Part shown: piece after piece, positions 45,202 to 54,358 of the stretch
Numbering within the stretch: the stretch's first letter is position 1
Layout: every line of letters begins with the position of its first letter
DNA from: Lyngbya confervoides BDU141951
Lineage (GTDB): Bacteria > Cyanobacteriota > Cyanobacteriia > Thermosynechococcales > Thermosynechococcaceae
Length of the DNA: 64,000 nucleotides
Direction of reading: 5' to 3'
Assembly: GCF_000817775.3 (NCBI RefSeq)
Contig: NZ_JTHE03000044.1
Location: 186,001-250,000 of the forward strand
Translations under genes and position numbers: made by a program
Notes under the pieces: generated by a model
The model's database searches: none
What the model was told of the DNA's origin: nothing
Seen by the model: the letters and a program-made list of their open reading frames with translations, nothing else

Positions 45202-47721
45202 TTAGCGGAAGAACTCTTCCAAGTTGTTGGACAGCTCAATCTTGACCGGGTCGACGTGCCAGATCTCATCGCAGTAGTCTTGAATGGAGCGATCCGAGGA
45301 GAATTTGCCCATGCGAGCCACATTCAGAATGGCCATGCGCGTCCAGGCGGACTGATCTTGATAGAGCTGAGAGACGCGCTCCTGGGCCTCAATGTAGGAC
45401 TGGTAGTCAGCCAGTAGGAAAAAGGGATCATGATAGATCAAGGAATCGGTCAAGGGCTTGAATAGATCGGTGTCTCCATGGGAGAAAAATCCAGAGTTGA
45501 TGCGATCGAGGGCCAGTTTCAGTTCGGGATTAGAGTCGTAATAGTCCCGTGGACAATAGCCCTGCCCTCGTAAATCGTAGACTTCCTGAGCCGTCAGGCC
45601 AAACAAGAAGAAGTTTTCAGCTCCCACTTCTTCCCGAATCTCGATATTGGCTCCATCCAGGGTCCCAATGGTCAGCGCGCCATTAAGCGCAAACTTCATG
45701 TTGCCGGTTCCGGAGGCTTCCTTACCGGCAGTGGAAATTTGCTCCGATAGATCTGCGGCAGGATAAACGCGCTGGGCAAGCTTAACGTTATAGTCCTTCA
45801 GAAAGACCACCTTCAGGCGATCGCGGACTTCAGGATCGCGGTTGACCACTTCGCCGACGGAGTTGATGAGCTTGATCATTAACTTGGCCATGAAATAGCC
45901 CGGCGCTGCCTTGCCGCCAAAGAGAAAGGTGCGCGGGGTGATGTCTAGGTCAGGATTGGCCTTGAGACGATTGTAGAGGGTGATGATATAGAGAACGTTT
46001 AGGTGCTGCCGTTTATATTCATGGATTCGCTTGGCCTGAATGCCAAACATGGAGTCCGGATTGACGCTGATGCCATTTTGTTTGTAGATGTAAGCCGCTA
46101 AGCTGGCCTTGGTGGCGCGCTTAATGCTTTGCCACTGGTGCTGAAACTCTAGATCCTCTGCGTAGGGTTCCAGCTGCCGCAGATCCTCAAGCTGCGTTAG
46201 CCAGCGATCGCCAATTTTATCGGTAATCAGTTGCGTGAGCGGCGGATTACTCAGGGCAATAAAGCGTCGGGGCGTAACGCCGTTGGTCTTATTGCTGAAC
46301 TTGTGAGGATACATCTCGGCAAAATCCCGCAGCACGTCCTGCTTGAGGAGCTGGGTGTGTAGCTCTGCAACCCCGTTAATGGCGTGGCTTCCCACACAGG
46401 CCAGGTGGGCCATCCGCACATATCTCTCGCCTGATTCGTCAATTAAGGAAAGGCGGGAAATCCGGTCTTCGTCATCGGGAAACTTAATGCGGACTTCATC
46501 CAAGAAGCGATGATTAATTTCGTAGATGATCTCCAGGTGACGCGGCAGCAGATTTCCAAATAAATCAATGGGCCAGCGTTCCAAAGCCTCTGGTAAGAGA
46601 GTGTGGTTTGTATAGGACAAGGTTCGTTGGGTAATGCCCCAAGCTTCATCCCAATCCATGCTGTGCTCATCGATCAGTAGCCGCATCAGCTCTGCCACTG
46701 CAATAGCGGGATGCGTATCGTTGAGCTGAATGGCAAACTTGTCGGCAAACTGATGCAGGGGAATCTCTTGCGCCTTCATGATGCGGAACATATCCTGCAG
46801 CGAGCAAGAGACAAAGAAGATTTGCTGGGTGAGCCGCAGGCGTTTCCCCTGGGAGACATCGTCGTTGGGGTAGAGTACCTTGGACACGTTTTCCGAGGCC
46901 ATTTTCTCGTAAACAGCCCCCAGATAATCCCCAGAGTTAAAGGCATCAAAGTCGAAGGATTCGGAGGCTTGGGCCGTCCATAGACGTAGAGTATTGGCGG
47001 TGTTGGTTCGGTAGCCCAGGATAGGGGTGTCGAAGGGGATACCCTGGACGACCTCATAGGGAATCCAGTTAACGCGCCCTCGTCCAGTTTGATCCACATA
47101 ATGCTCGGTGTGTCCGCCTAGCTTGACCTCCACGGACCACTCCGGCCGCTCAACTTCCCAAGGATTTCCATAGCGCAACCACTTGTCCGTCCGTTCCACC
47201 TGCCAGCCATCGCGAATGTCCTGGTCAAAAATGCCAAATTCATAGCGAATGCCATAGCCAATGGAGGCAAGGCCGAGGGTGGCCATGGAATCGAGATAGC
47301 AAGCCGCCAGACGCCCTAAACCGCCATTCCCCAGGCCTGGCTCCTCCTCTTGCTCTAACAAATCCTCCAGGTTAAACCCTAGCTCTGACATGGCTTGATT
47401 AACCTGGTCGTAGATGCCCAGGTTAATCAGGTTATTGCCGAGCTGGGGCCCCATGAGAAATTCCGCCGATAGATAGGCAACGGTGCGGGTTTGCTGCTTG
47501 GTGTAGGTGGCCGCAGTGCCAATCCAGCGATGCAGAAGGCGATCGCGCACCATGTAGGCCAGGGCCATGTAGTAATCGTTTTGGGTGGCAATGCCGGGAA
47601 ATTTCCCCTGGACGTAGAACAAATTGTTCAGAAATGAGCGTTTGAGAGTTTCGACTAAGACGCCAGTCCGGGTATCTTCGGAGCAAACTTGACCCATTAA
47701 TGTTACAGAATTACTTTGCAT
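45202..47721 (-). CDS. glgP: Glycogen phosphorylase
   Basis: This PLP enzyme releases glucose-1-phosphate from glycogen. The 839-residue protein is full length. The PLP Lys is in EASGTGNMKFALNGALTIGT and the phosphate/glucose contacts in LDGANIEIREEVG. KLMIKLINSVGEVVNRDPEV and the N-terminal GLGNGGLGRLAACYLDSMA are conserved. The ATG at 47721 begins MQSNSVTLMGQV. A 9-bp tandem repeat is upstream at 47758-47775. No other glycogen gene is adjacent. Confidence 0.98.
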   Translation of the reverse strand: MQSNSVTLMGQVCSEDTRTGVLVETLKRSFLNNLFYVQGKFPGIATQNDYYMALAYMVRDRLLHRWIGTAATYTKQQTRTVAYLSAEFLMGPQLGNNLINLGIYDQVNQAMSELGFNLEDLLEQEEEPGLGNGGLGRLAACYLDSMATLGLASIGYGIRYEFGIFDQDIRDGWQVERTDKWLRYGNPWEVERPEWSVEVKLGGHTEHYVDQTGRGRVNWIPYEVVQGIPFDTPILGYRTNTANTLRLWTAQASESFDFDAFNSGDYLGAVYEKMASENVSKVLYPNDDVSQGKRLRLTQQIFFVSCSLQDMFRIMKAQEIPLHQFADKFAIQLNDTHPAIAVAELMRLLIDEHSMDWDEAWGITQRTLSYTNHTLLPEALERWPIDLFGNLLPRHLEIIYEINHRFLDEVRIKFPDDEDRISRLSLIDESGERYVRMAHLACVGSHAINGVAELHTQLLKQDVLRDFAEMYPHKFSNKTNGVTPRRFIALSNPPLTQLITDKIGDRWLTQLEDLRQLEPYAEDLEFQHQWQSIKRATKASLAAYIYKQNGISVNPDSMFGIQAKRIHEYKRQHLNVLYIITLYNRLKANPDLDITPRTFLFGGKAAPGYFMAKLMIKLINSVGEVVNRDPEVRDRLKVVFLKDYNVKLAQRVYPAADLSEQISTAGKEASGTGNMKFALNGALTIGTLDGANIEIREEVGAENFFLFGLTAQEVYDLRGQGYCPRDYYDSNPELKLALDRINSGFFSHGDTDLFKPLTDSLIYHDPFFLLADYQSYIEAQERVSQLYQDQSAWTRMAILNVARMGKFSSDRSIQDYCDEIWHVDPVKIELSNNLEEFFR

Positions 47722-48126
47722 AGCGTAGGCTTTCCTGATGCTAAATCAATGCGAGGGGACGGTTAAGACGGTTAAGGCTGGAAAAAACTAGAAGTTTCTC
47801 GCCTATGTGCGAAGGTGGCAGGGGGTTGACGAAAGGAGGGCGACCGGAGAATCATTCCGGACAGGGGTGAGGCTTGAAAGGGGACTTGGACATTGGTGGT
47901 CCTGGGTAGGCGGTTCTTGATCGAAATCGTGGGTCATGACAACAGGGGGTCTTGAAATCTTAACCCTACTTTCATCTTTAGCATCTAAATTGTAGCGGCA
48001 GCTTCCTTTTCTGCTCTTGGAGCAATGACGCCCCCGATTCGGCCTGGAAAAAAAGCCAGCAGGGCTTGCCTTGGGCGATCCTGTTTTTTTTGTGAAGAAT
48101 GTCTTTTGGAGAGGACGGGTTTGGAT
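47722..48126. other. 405-bp region upstream of glgP with a tandem repeat
   Basis: The region holds the glgP promoter on the minus strand and the end of tadA. GACGGTTAA occurs twice head to tail (47758-47766, 47767-47775) near the glgP start. A T8 run near 48090-48097 lies on the plus strand. No RNA gene is recognised. Confidence 0.5.
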
Positions 48127-48615
48127 TTAGGGATGATTCGGGCCTCCCAGCCGCCGGATCTGGAACCAGGCCTGAAGCTGCTGGCGACAGTCGCCCTCCA
48201 AAATTCCGCCCCACACCCTCAAGCGATGGAAGGAAATGGGGTGATCAGGCAGGTTGAGAACCGTCCGTGCTGCGCCGGTTTTGGGATCGTCGGCCCCAAA
48301 CACCAGGGTGCCGACTCGAGCCTGGAGAATCGCCCCCATGCACATTGGGCAGGGCTCCAGGGTGACGTAGATCGTACATTGATTGAGGTGCCAGGTTTGG
48401 ATCGCCTGACCTGCCTGCCGAAGGGCCAAAATTTCGGCATGGGCTGTGGGATCGCAGTCGCGCTCGCGTCGATTTTGGGCTGCGGCAATGCGCTCACCTT
48501 GGGCCGTGACCACCACGGCTCCCACCGGCACTTCCCCGGCCTCGCCAGCGCCTTGAGCCAGGTCAAGGGCCTGGCGCATCCATTGCTGATGCTGCTGATA
48601 GTCTGACCAGTCCAT
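48127..48615 (-). CDS. tadA: tRNA-specific adenosine deaminase TadA
   Basis: TadA changes A34 to inosine in tRNA-Arg(ACG). The 162-residue deaminase has His59 and Glu61 in TAHAEILALRQ and C89/C92 in EPCPMCMGAI, the zinc site. The remaining core and the C-terminal helix fit the family, although related cytidine/guanine deaminases are similar. The start ATG is at 48615. A plus-strand frame through it is a shadow. Confidence 0.95.
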   Translation of the reverse strand: MDWSDYQQHQQWMRQALDLAQGAGEAGEVPVGAVVVTAQGERIAAAQNRRERDCDPTAHAEILALRQAGQAIQTWHLNQCTIYVTLEPCPMCMGAILQARVGTLVFGADDPKTGAARTVLNLPDHPISFHRLRVWGGILEGDCRQQLQAWFQIRRLGGPNHP

Positions 48616-48714
48616 GCATTCTCGGCGAAAGTTTCACAGGTCCCCAGGGTAAATTAAATAGGAAAGATTGCCCAACCGGCCTGCCCTCATCTGTTTTTCC
48701 CAAGAGGTTCTGCC

Positions 48715-49092
48715 TTGGATTCTAAAACCGATCCCTTCCAATCTGAAGATCTGGTGCGTCTCCAGCTGTTTTTGTCCCTGATCCCCGTCTTTGGGCTGAT
48801 TCCTGCCCTCTGGAGCCTTTCGCGCCGGGACAGCCCTCGCCAGGTGCGCCAGGTCAGTCGACTGGCCGTGACCCTGGGGCTCTTGTGGGGCCTGGGAGTG
48901 TTGATGCTGCAAGCCGGGGTGGGAGATCCAGCTATGGGGTTGGCCTCTTCGGTGGGAATGGTGCTGCAGGTGGGAAACACCCTCTGGTCTTCTGGATATT
49001 TTGTGATGCTGCTGTGGCTGATGACTCGAGTTTGGCAACGCAAGGCGGTTCAGGTTCCGGGCCTCAGTCGTGTGGCTCAGTATTTGCCCTAG
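48715..49092 (+). CDS. Small membrane protein, unknown
   Basis: The frame has 125 residues beginning at a TTG at 48715, preceded by AAGAGG. The predicted helices are VRLQLFLSLIPVFGLIPALW, a second at LAVTLGLLWGLGVLMLQAGV and a third around SSVGMVLQVGNTLWSSGYFV, so three to four membrane segments. Short basic loops (RRDSPRQVRQVSR) lie between. It precedes a membrane-anchored GTPase gene by 46 bp, suggesting linked function. I do not recognise the family. Confidence 0.7.
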   Translation: MDSKTDPFQSEDLVRLQLFLSLIPVFGLIPALWSLSRRDSPRQVRQVSRLAVTLGLLWGLGVLMLQAGVGDPAMGLASSVGMVLQVGNTLWSSGYFVMLLWLMTRVWQRKAVQVPGLSRVAQYLP

Positions 49093-49138
49093 GCTTGATT
49101 TTCCCTAACCCTGGCTAGGTTCCCCTTAGAATAGAGGG

Positions 49139-50680
49139 ATGCGAAGCGCCCGTCTATGGCTGTTACTGCTGGGGCTGGCGGTGGTCTTACTGCTGACGCT
49201 GTGGCTGGCATTATCCCTGGCTCAGCTTTATCAGACCATTGCGGCCCTGAGTTCTCCAACCCTGGCAACCCTTATGGTGGTTGGGGTGCTGATGATTTTT
49301 GGCGTGCTGATTGCCGGGCTGCTGTTTATTCTGCTAAACCTCTGGCGGGGACGGCAGAAAAAAGTTCGCCCCCCGGTCATTCCAGAGAGCAAATCCGAAG
49401 CTGTCTCCGAGAACCTGCGATCTATTCGTCGTCAGGTGTCTCAAATCCAAGACGAGGTGGCCCGGCAGTCGCTGCTGGCCAAGTCCCAATCCCTGGAGTC
49501 AAGTGCTACCCGACAATATCTAAAGATTGTGGTCTTTGGGGCCGGATCGGCGGGAAAAACCTCCCTGGTTAATGCTCTGATAGGACGGATGGCGGGGAGG
49601 GTAAGCCCCACCATTGGCACGACGACGGTGGGGGAAACCTATCAGTTTTCGCTGCCGGAGGTGGCGCAGGATCTATGGATTACTGACACCCCCGGACTGC
49701 TGGAGGTCGGTGTTGCCGGCACCGCGCGTGAGCAAGCCGCGCGCCAACTGGCAACGGAGGCGGATTTGCTGCTGTTCCTGGTGGAGGGAGACTTGACCCA
49801 GTCGGAATACCGGGTGCTGCGATCGCTGTTGGAGATTGGGAAACGGCTGCTGCTGGTGTTTAACAAAACCGATCGCTACCCGCCGCCCGATCGAACCGCA
49901 GTGTTGGACCAGATCGCCGATCGGGTGCGTGGACAGCTCGATCCGGACGATATTGTGGCCATTGCAGCCCATCCCCAGCCTGTGCAGCTGGCCTCAGGGG
50001 AATGGCTGCAACCGGATCCAGATTTACAGGCCCTGCTAAAACCCATGGCTCAAATTTTGGTGGCGGAGGGAGCCGATCTGCTGGCCGATAATTTACTACT
50101 CCAGTCAATGCGGCTGGGGGACGAAGCTCGCCAGATGCTGGAGCGCCAGCGGCTGCGCAATGCGGAAAAAATTGTGGAGCGATTTCAGTGGATTGGGGCT
50201 GGGGTGATCTGGGTGACGCCGATTCCGGTGGTGGATTTGCTGGCGGCGGCGGCGGTGAATGCCCAAATGGTTGTGGAGATCGGCCAGGTCTATGGCTGTG
50301 AACTGACCTTTGAACGCGGCCGCGAGCTGGCGCTCTCGCTGATTAAGACCCTGGCTGGCCTAGGCATTGTGCGGGGCGTCATTGAAATTGTCACCCTTTC
50401 CCTGGAGCTGAGCATCGGTGGTTATCTGATTGGCAAATCCATTCACAGCATTAGCGCGGCCTACCTGACCCGGATTGCGGGCAAAAGCTTTATTGAGTAT
50501 TTTCGCCAAGATCAAGATTGGGGCGACGGTGGCATCAGCGAAGTGGTGCAGCGGCAGTACGAGCTGAACCGCCGTGAGGAATTTATTAAAGCCTTTGTGC
50601 AAGAGGCGATCGCGAAGCTCCCGGAACATTTTAGCCAGCTGATGCACAAACCTGAGACCCAGGAGTCCTCGCAAGATTGA
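49139..50680 (+). CDS. Membrane-anchored GTPase with C-terminal DUF697 domain
   Basis: The 513-residue protein has two N-terminal membrane helices (about 5-25 and 40-68), a linker with a coiled-coil-like segment (90-120), and a TrmE/Era-type G domain. G1 is GAGSAGKT (134-141), the G2 Thr lies in GTTTVG, G3 is DTPG (183-186) and G4 is NKTD (242-245). The C-terminal half (about 330-500) resembles DUF697 (VIWVTPIPVVDLLAAAAVNA), with more hydrophobic segments. It resembles YcjF-linked GTPases; the role is unknown, perhaps membrane or envelope processes. Confidence 0.85.
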   Translation: MRSARLWLLLLGLAVVLLLTLWLALSLAQLYQTIAALSSPTLATLMVVGVLMIFGVLIAGLLFILLNLWRGRQKKVRPPVIPESKSEAVSENLRSIRRQVSQIQDEVARQSLLAKSQSLESSATRQYLKIVVFGAGSAGKTSLVNALIGRMAGRVSPTIGTTTVGETYQFSLPEVAQDLWITDTPGLLEVGVAGTAREQAARQLATEADLLLFLVEGDLTQSEYRVLRSLLEIGKRLLLVFNKTDRYPPPDRTAVLDQIADRVRGQLDPDDIVAIAAHPQPVQLASGEWLQPDPDLQALLKPMAQILVAEGADLLADNLLLQSMRLGDEARQMLERQRLRNAEKIVERFQWIGAGVIWVTPIPVVDLLAAAAVNAQMVVEIGQVYGCELTFERGRELALSLIKTLAGLGIVRGVIEIVTLSLELSIGGYLIGKSIHSISAAYLTRIAGKSFIEYFRQDQDWGDGGISEVVQRQYELNRREEFIKAFVQEAIAKLPEHFSQLMHKPETQESSQD

Positions 50681-50821
50681 CCAGCCTTAAAACCGGCAAG
50701 ATGTTTCTGGGGGAGTCAGCATTTCTGATTTAAGCAAGCCTGGCTTAAGCTCCCATGAAGTCTGAGGGCAATGCGGAGAATCCTTGGCATGATGGGGTAG
50801 GAGAGTCAGAAAGAACTTGAA

Positions 50822-51586
50822 TTGCCAGGAGTGACGGATTTGGAGAGCGGTTTCCCAGAAGATCTCATCCAGGCTGCCCAACGCCTGATTGTCCCCCTAG
50901 ATGTGCCCACCCAGGCCGAGGCGCTGGCGCTGGTGGATCGCCTGCCCCAGGTGCAATTTTGGAAGGTGGGTTTAGAGCTGTTTGTGGGGAGCGGCCCGGC
51001 CATTTTAGATCAGCTCAAGCAGCGTCAAAAGCGGATTTTTTTAGATCTCAAGTTTCACGATATTCCCAACACCGTGGCAGGAGCCTGCCGCAGCGCGGCC
51101 CGCTATGGCGTCGATCTGCTCACCCTCCACGCCACGGCGGGCCCTGAAGCCATGGCTGCTGGTGTAGAGGCAGCCCAGGCTGGCGCGGCGCAGGCCCAGG
51201 TTGATCCACCGCAGATTCTGGCCATTACGGTTCTCACGAGTTTATCCCCGCGAACGCTGGCCCTGGACCTCAAGGTTCCGCTGGATCTGCCGGACTATGC
51301 CTTGAAAATGGCGCTCATGGCCCAGAAATCCGGTACCCAGGGAGCCGTTTGTTCTCCCCAGGAAGCCATGCAGCTGCGCCAGGTCTGTGGACCGGAGTTT
51401 GTGCTGGTGTGCCCTGGCGTGCGTCCTGCCTGGTCCCAGCGGGGGGATCAGCAGCGGGCCATGACGCCTAAATCTGCCCTGCACTCCGGTGCTTCCTTCC
51501 TGGTCATGGGCCGTCCCATTACCCAGGCGGCCGATCCCGCTGGAGCCTTTTTGAGAGTTTGTGAAGAAATGGCGAGCAATGGCTAG
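50822..51586 (+). CDS. pyrF: Orotidine 5'-phosphate decarboxylase
   Basis: PyrF makes UMP in pyrimidine synthesis. The 254-residue frame starts at TTG 50822; a GTG at 50831 is also possible, and the conserved part begins near [10 protein letters not shown]. Catalytic motif [10 protein letters not shown] contains the D-x-K-x-x-D set. The KVGLELF and GRPI phosphate-binding segments are present. The stop overlaps the next gene's start by 8 bp (ATG 51579), so the genes are linked. Confidence 0.95.
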   Translation: MPGVTDLESGFPEDLIQAAQRLIVPLDVPTQAEALALVDRLPQVQFWKVGLELFVGSGPAILDQLKQRQKRIFLDLKFHDIPNTVAGACRSAARYGVDLLTLHATAGPEAMAAGVEAAQAGAAQAQVDPPQILAITVLTSLSPRTLALDLKVPLDLPDYALKMALMAQKSGTQGAVCSPQEAMQLRQVCGPEFVLVCPGVRPAWSQRGDQQRAMTPKSALHSGASFLVMGRPITQAADPAGAFLRVCEEMASNG

Positions 51587-52139
51587 GCGGCGGGGGGCCT
51601 ACCTGATGAGTCTGGGCGTGAGTCTGCTGCTGGGACAGACTCTTCCAGGAAACCGGGCGATCGCCGCTGTGTCCTCCTGCCCCCGTCCCTTTGAGGAGAT
51701 GGTCACCCAGCTGTTAGCCGATCTGCCCGCCTACGCCAACCGCGTCAATACCCGCACGCATCGACCCCAGACCTACGTGATGCTGGCCACAAATCCGGAC
51801 TTTCAGCCCCTGTCCTGGGGCCAGAGACTGTCGGATCCAGAGGATTCCGCGGCGGATCCCGCCGAGCCTCCCCAGGATTCCTCCCTGCGCCAGGTCTTTT
51901 TTACCACCGTGTTGCGACGCTATTCGGGCAACCAGATCAGTCACCACCAAGAACACCACTGGTTATTTGTGGCCTCCAGTTCTCGTGGGTGGGAGTTTGT
52001 GCAGATCTACTCCATTTTGGATGCCTATCCCTCGGCTCAGGCACCGAGCCCCCCGCGCAACAGCAGCCGTGGCAGCCTGGCAATCGCGATTCAAGACTGG
52101 CTGAAGTTTTGTCGTCTTTCCTGGAGGAGCCATGGGTGA
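51579..52139 (+). CDS. Secreted protein of unknown function between pyrF and radC
   Basis: The protein is 186 residues from the ATG at 51579 (an ATG at 51561 gives six more). A signal peptide is likely: [20 protein letters not shown] followed by an Ala-rich cleavage area (NRAIAA). The mature part has several Cys (SSCPRPF, KFCRLSW) and a Tyr/Trp-rich middle ([20 protein letters not shown]). It overlaps pyrF by 8 bp and radC by 8 bp. I do not recognise the family. Confidence 0.8.
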   Translation: MARRRGAYLMSLGVSLLLGQTLPGNRAIAAVSSCPRPFEEMVTQLLADLPAYANRVNTRTHRPQTYVMLATNPDFQPLSWGQRLSDPEDSAADPAEPPQDSSLRQVFFTTVLRRYSGNQISHHQEHHWLFVASSSRGWEFVQIYSILDAYPSAQAPSPPRNSSRGSLAIAIQDWLKFCRLSWRSHG

Positions 52140-52860
52140 GTCTCTGCGTGTATTGGATCTGCCTGAGAGCGATCGCCCTCGGGAGCGACTGCTGGCCCAA
52201 GGGGCTGCGACGCTAACGCCAGCAGAACTGCTGGCAATTTTACTGGGCACCGGTCAGGGGGCCGGAAAGCTCTCGGCCCTTGGATTGGGCCAGCTCATGT
52301 GGACAGAACTGGCCCAGATGAACCGAGATCCCCTGCGGGTGTTGCGGGAGATTTCAGCGCCCGAACTGATGGAGATTCCGGGGATTGGTCCGGCGAAGGC
52401 GGCCACCATTCTGGCGGCGCTAGAACTGGGGAAGCGAGTTCACCATGCCCTGCCGCCCTCCAAAACCCTCGTGGACGATCCGGCCGTGGCGGCCGCAGCC
52501 CTGGCGGAGGATCTCATGTGGCAGCCTCGCGAACGGTTTGCGGTACTGTTCCTGGATATCAAGCACCGCATTATGGGCAAAAAAGTGGTCAGCATTGGCA
52601 CTGCCACGGAGACTCTGGCCAATCCCCGCGAGATTTTTCGAGAGGTAATTCGACAGGGAGCCACCCGGATGATTGTGGCCCATAATCATCCCTCCGGGAG
52701 TCTGGAAGCGAGTGTTGAAGATCTAGATCTCACCCGGCAGTTGCTCCAGGGATCTAAACTCTTAGAGATTCCCCTGCTTGATCATTTGATCCTGGGCCAG
52801 GGGGAGTTTGTCAGTTTGCGCCAAACCACCAGTCTGTGGGATAGCGACAGGGTTCTATGA
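52132..52860 (+). CDS. radC: RadC family protein (JAB/MPN domain)
   Basis: The 242-residue protein has an N-terminal helix-hairpin-helix region ([20 protein letters not shown]) and a C-terminal JAMM domain with the zinc motif [16 protein letters not shown]. The family name RadC reflects an early link to DNA repair that was later doubted; its real activity is uncertain, although it behaves like a metalloprotease/isopeptidase fold. The length is standard. It begins inside the end of the preceding gene. Confidence 0.95.
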   Translation: MGESLRVLDLPESDRPRERLLAQGAATLTPAELLAILLGTGQGAGKLSALGLGQLMWTELAQMNRDPLRVLREISAPELMEIPGIGPAKAATILAALELGKRVHHALPPSKTLVDDPAVAAAALAEDLMWQPRERFAVLFLDIKHRIMGKKVVSIGTATETLANPREIFREVIRQGATRMIVAHNHPSGSLEASVEDLDLTRQLLQGSKLLEIPLLDHLILGQGEFVSLRQTTSLWDSDRVL

Positions 52861-52871
52861 TGTGGTCCGAT

Positions 52872-54329
52872 TCAGGTCGACTGGGGGCTTGACAGGACAA
52901 AGTTCACATCTCGCCGTCGATTTTCCAGGATTTCGCCTAGAAGTTGGGCGAATTTTGGCGATCGCGCCAGCATGATATGAATGACTTTGGTTTCAAACAC
53001 CAACACCTCAGAATCCGATGTGGCTTTGGCCCCATTGACGCTGGGCTCATTGCTCAGCAGGGCCATGGTGCCAAACAAATCTCCGCGCTCAAGCTGAGCC
53101 ACCGTCTGTTCGCGGCCGGTGGTTTCCTTAAGAAACAGACGCACCTGACCTGACAGAATCAGGTGCAACTGCACATTGCGATCGCCAATTTCCAGAATGG
53201 GTTCATTCTCACCGTAGGTTTTATGGGTTGCCCCCTGCACCAAGTCCTGAAGGCTATCCTGGTCTAAGGTGCTGAACAAGGGGATCGATTGTAAATTTTC
53301 CAGAAGCGCTTGCAAATGATCCGCCTTAGGTTGGGGCACAAGGGGCTGATGCAAAACTGTTCGGATCGGAAAGGGAATTTCGAGCTGGTGCCGCTGGGCG
53401 GCATACCAAATTCGCGTCATGAATTCATCTCGAATCTTGGGCACTTTGGAGTAGTCTGCCAAGAATAGCCGCACGCGATAGTCAATGGATGAATCGTTGT
53501 AGTTAATGGTCTGAACCTCAGGTTTTGGACGATCCAGGACTCCCTGAGTGGCCAGAGCCGTCTCTACCAACACCCGCTTCACCTGGTTCGGTGGGTCTGC
53601 ATAGGAAAATCCCACCTCCACCGTTTCCACATGGAGACGGGTGGGCTGGTTGAAGTTGGTAAAAATTTCCTTCGCTAGCACAGAGTTGGGAACAATGAGC
53701 TGTTCCTGATCTCGGGTGGTTAGGTGAACGGCTCGCCAGTTGATTTCATTGACCTTGCCCACAGTGTCGTTAATCTTAATCCAATCGCCAATACGCAAGG
53801 GCCTCCCCACCAGCAGCGCAATCCCTGAAAAAAGATTCCCCAGGGTATCTTGCAGGGCTAGACCAATCACAATGGAACTCACCCCCAGCGCCGTGATTAA
53901 ATTGCCCAGGTCAAGCTTCCAAACAATGGAGAGCACGACGGCGGTCCCCACCAAGATTAAAAAGAAGCGAACTAAATCTCGCAGCAGCTTGGGAACCCGG
54001 GCCTGCCAGGTGCCCTCTAGAGCCTCCACAAAAAAGAACAGATTGACCAGGGCAAGGGAGAGGTGAATCGTGGATAGGAGTAACAGCGATTGCAGCAGAC
54101 GAATGGGTTCGCTGTCTTGATCAACGCCCAGAATTTGGGTGAGGGCCAAAAAGACCACCAGCGTGGGCAAAATGAGATTGCGAATGATCTTTAAAGAATT
54201 CGCCAGGGCTGGGTTTGGACCCTGAAGCTTTAAAATCGACTCGCTCAAGGTCAGCATGACCAAGGGGAAAAAAACCATTAAGCCAAAGCTCCAGAGGATC
54301 CAGGGCTGTTGAAGCATCGAAAATTCCAT
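52872..54329 (-). CDS. MscS-type mechanosensitive channel with a C-terminal cyclic-nucleotide-binding-like domain
   Basis: The 485-residue protein has about four membrane helices. The pore helix lies near 140-175 (LGVSSIVIGLALQDTLGNLF), and the MscS beta domain follows (about 176-330; GRPLRIGDWIKIND). The C-terminal part (about 345-475) has the cyclic-nucleotide-binding fold. Its cassette, LERGDLFGTMALLSNEPSVN, has Thr where the usual Glu sits and no Arg before the second Ala (VNGAKA). Similar channel-CNB fusions occur in cyanobacteria. It is 29 bp downstream of a cyclase-like gene, so a signalling pair is likely. Confidence 0.88.
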   Translation of the reverse strand: MEFSMLQQPWILWSFGLMVFFPLVMLTLSESILKLQGPNPALANSLKIIRNLILPTLVVFLALTQILGVDQDSEPIRLLQSLLLLSTIHLSLALVNLFFFVEALEGTWQARVPKLLRDLVRFFLILVGTAVVLSIVWKLDLGNLITALGVSSIVIGLALQDTLGNLFSGIALLVGRPLRIGDWIKINDTVGKVNEINWRAVHLTTRDQEQLIVPNSVLAKEIFTNFNQPTRLHVETVEVGFSYADPPNQVKRVLVETALATQGVLDRPKPEVQTINYNDSSIDYRVRLFLADYSKVPKIRDEFMTRIWYAAQRHQLEIPFPIRTVLHQPLVPQPKADHLQALLENLQSIPLFSTLDQDSLQDLVQGATHKTYGENEPILEIGDRNVQLHLILSGQVRLFLKETTGREQTVAQLERGDLFGTMALLSNEPSVNGAKATSDSEVLVFETKVIHIMLARSPKFAQLLGEILENRRRDVNFVLSSPQST

Positions 54330-54358
54330 AGCGATCTTGGATTCAGGGAGGAGGGGGG

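Noticed and set aside
48025-48606. 193-codon plus-strand frame
   Set aside because: It is mostly antisense to the well-supported tadA gene.
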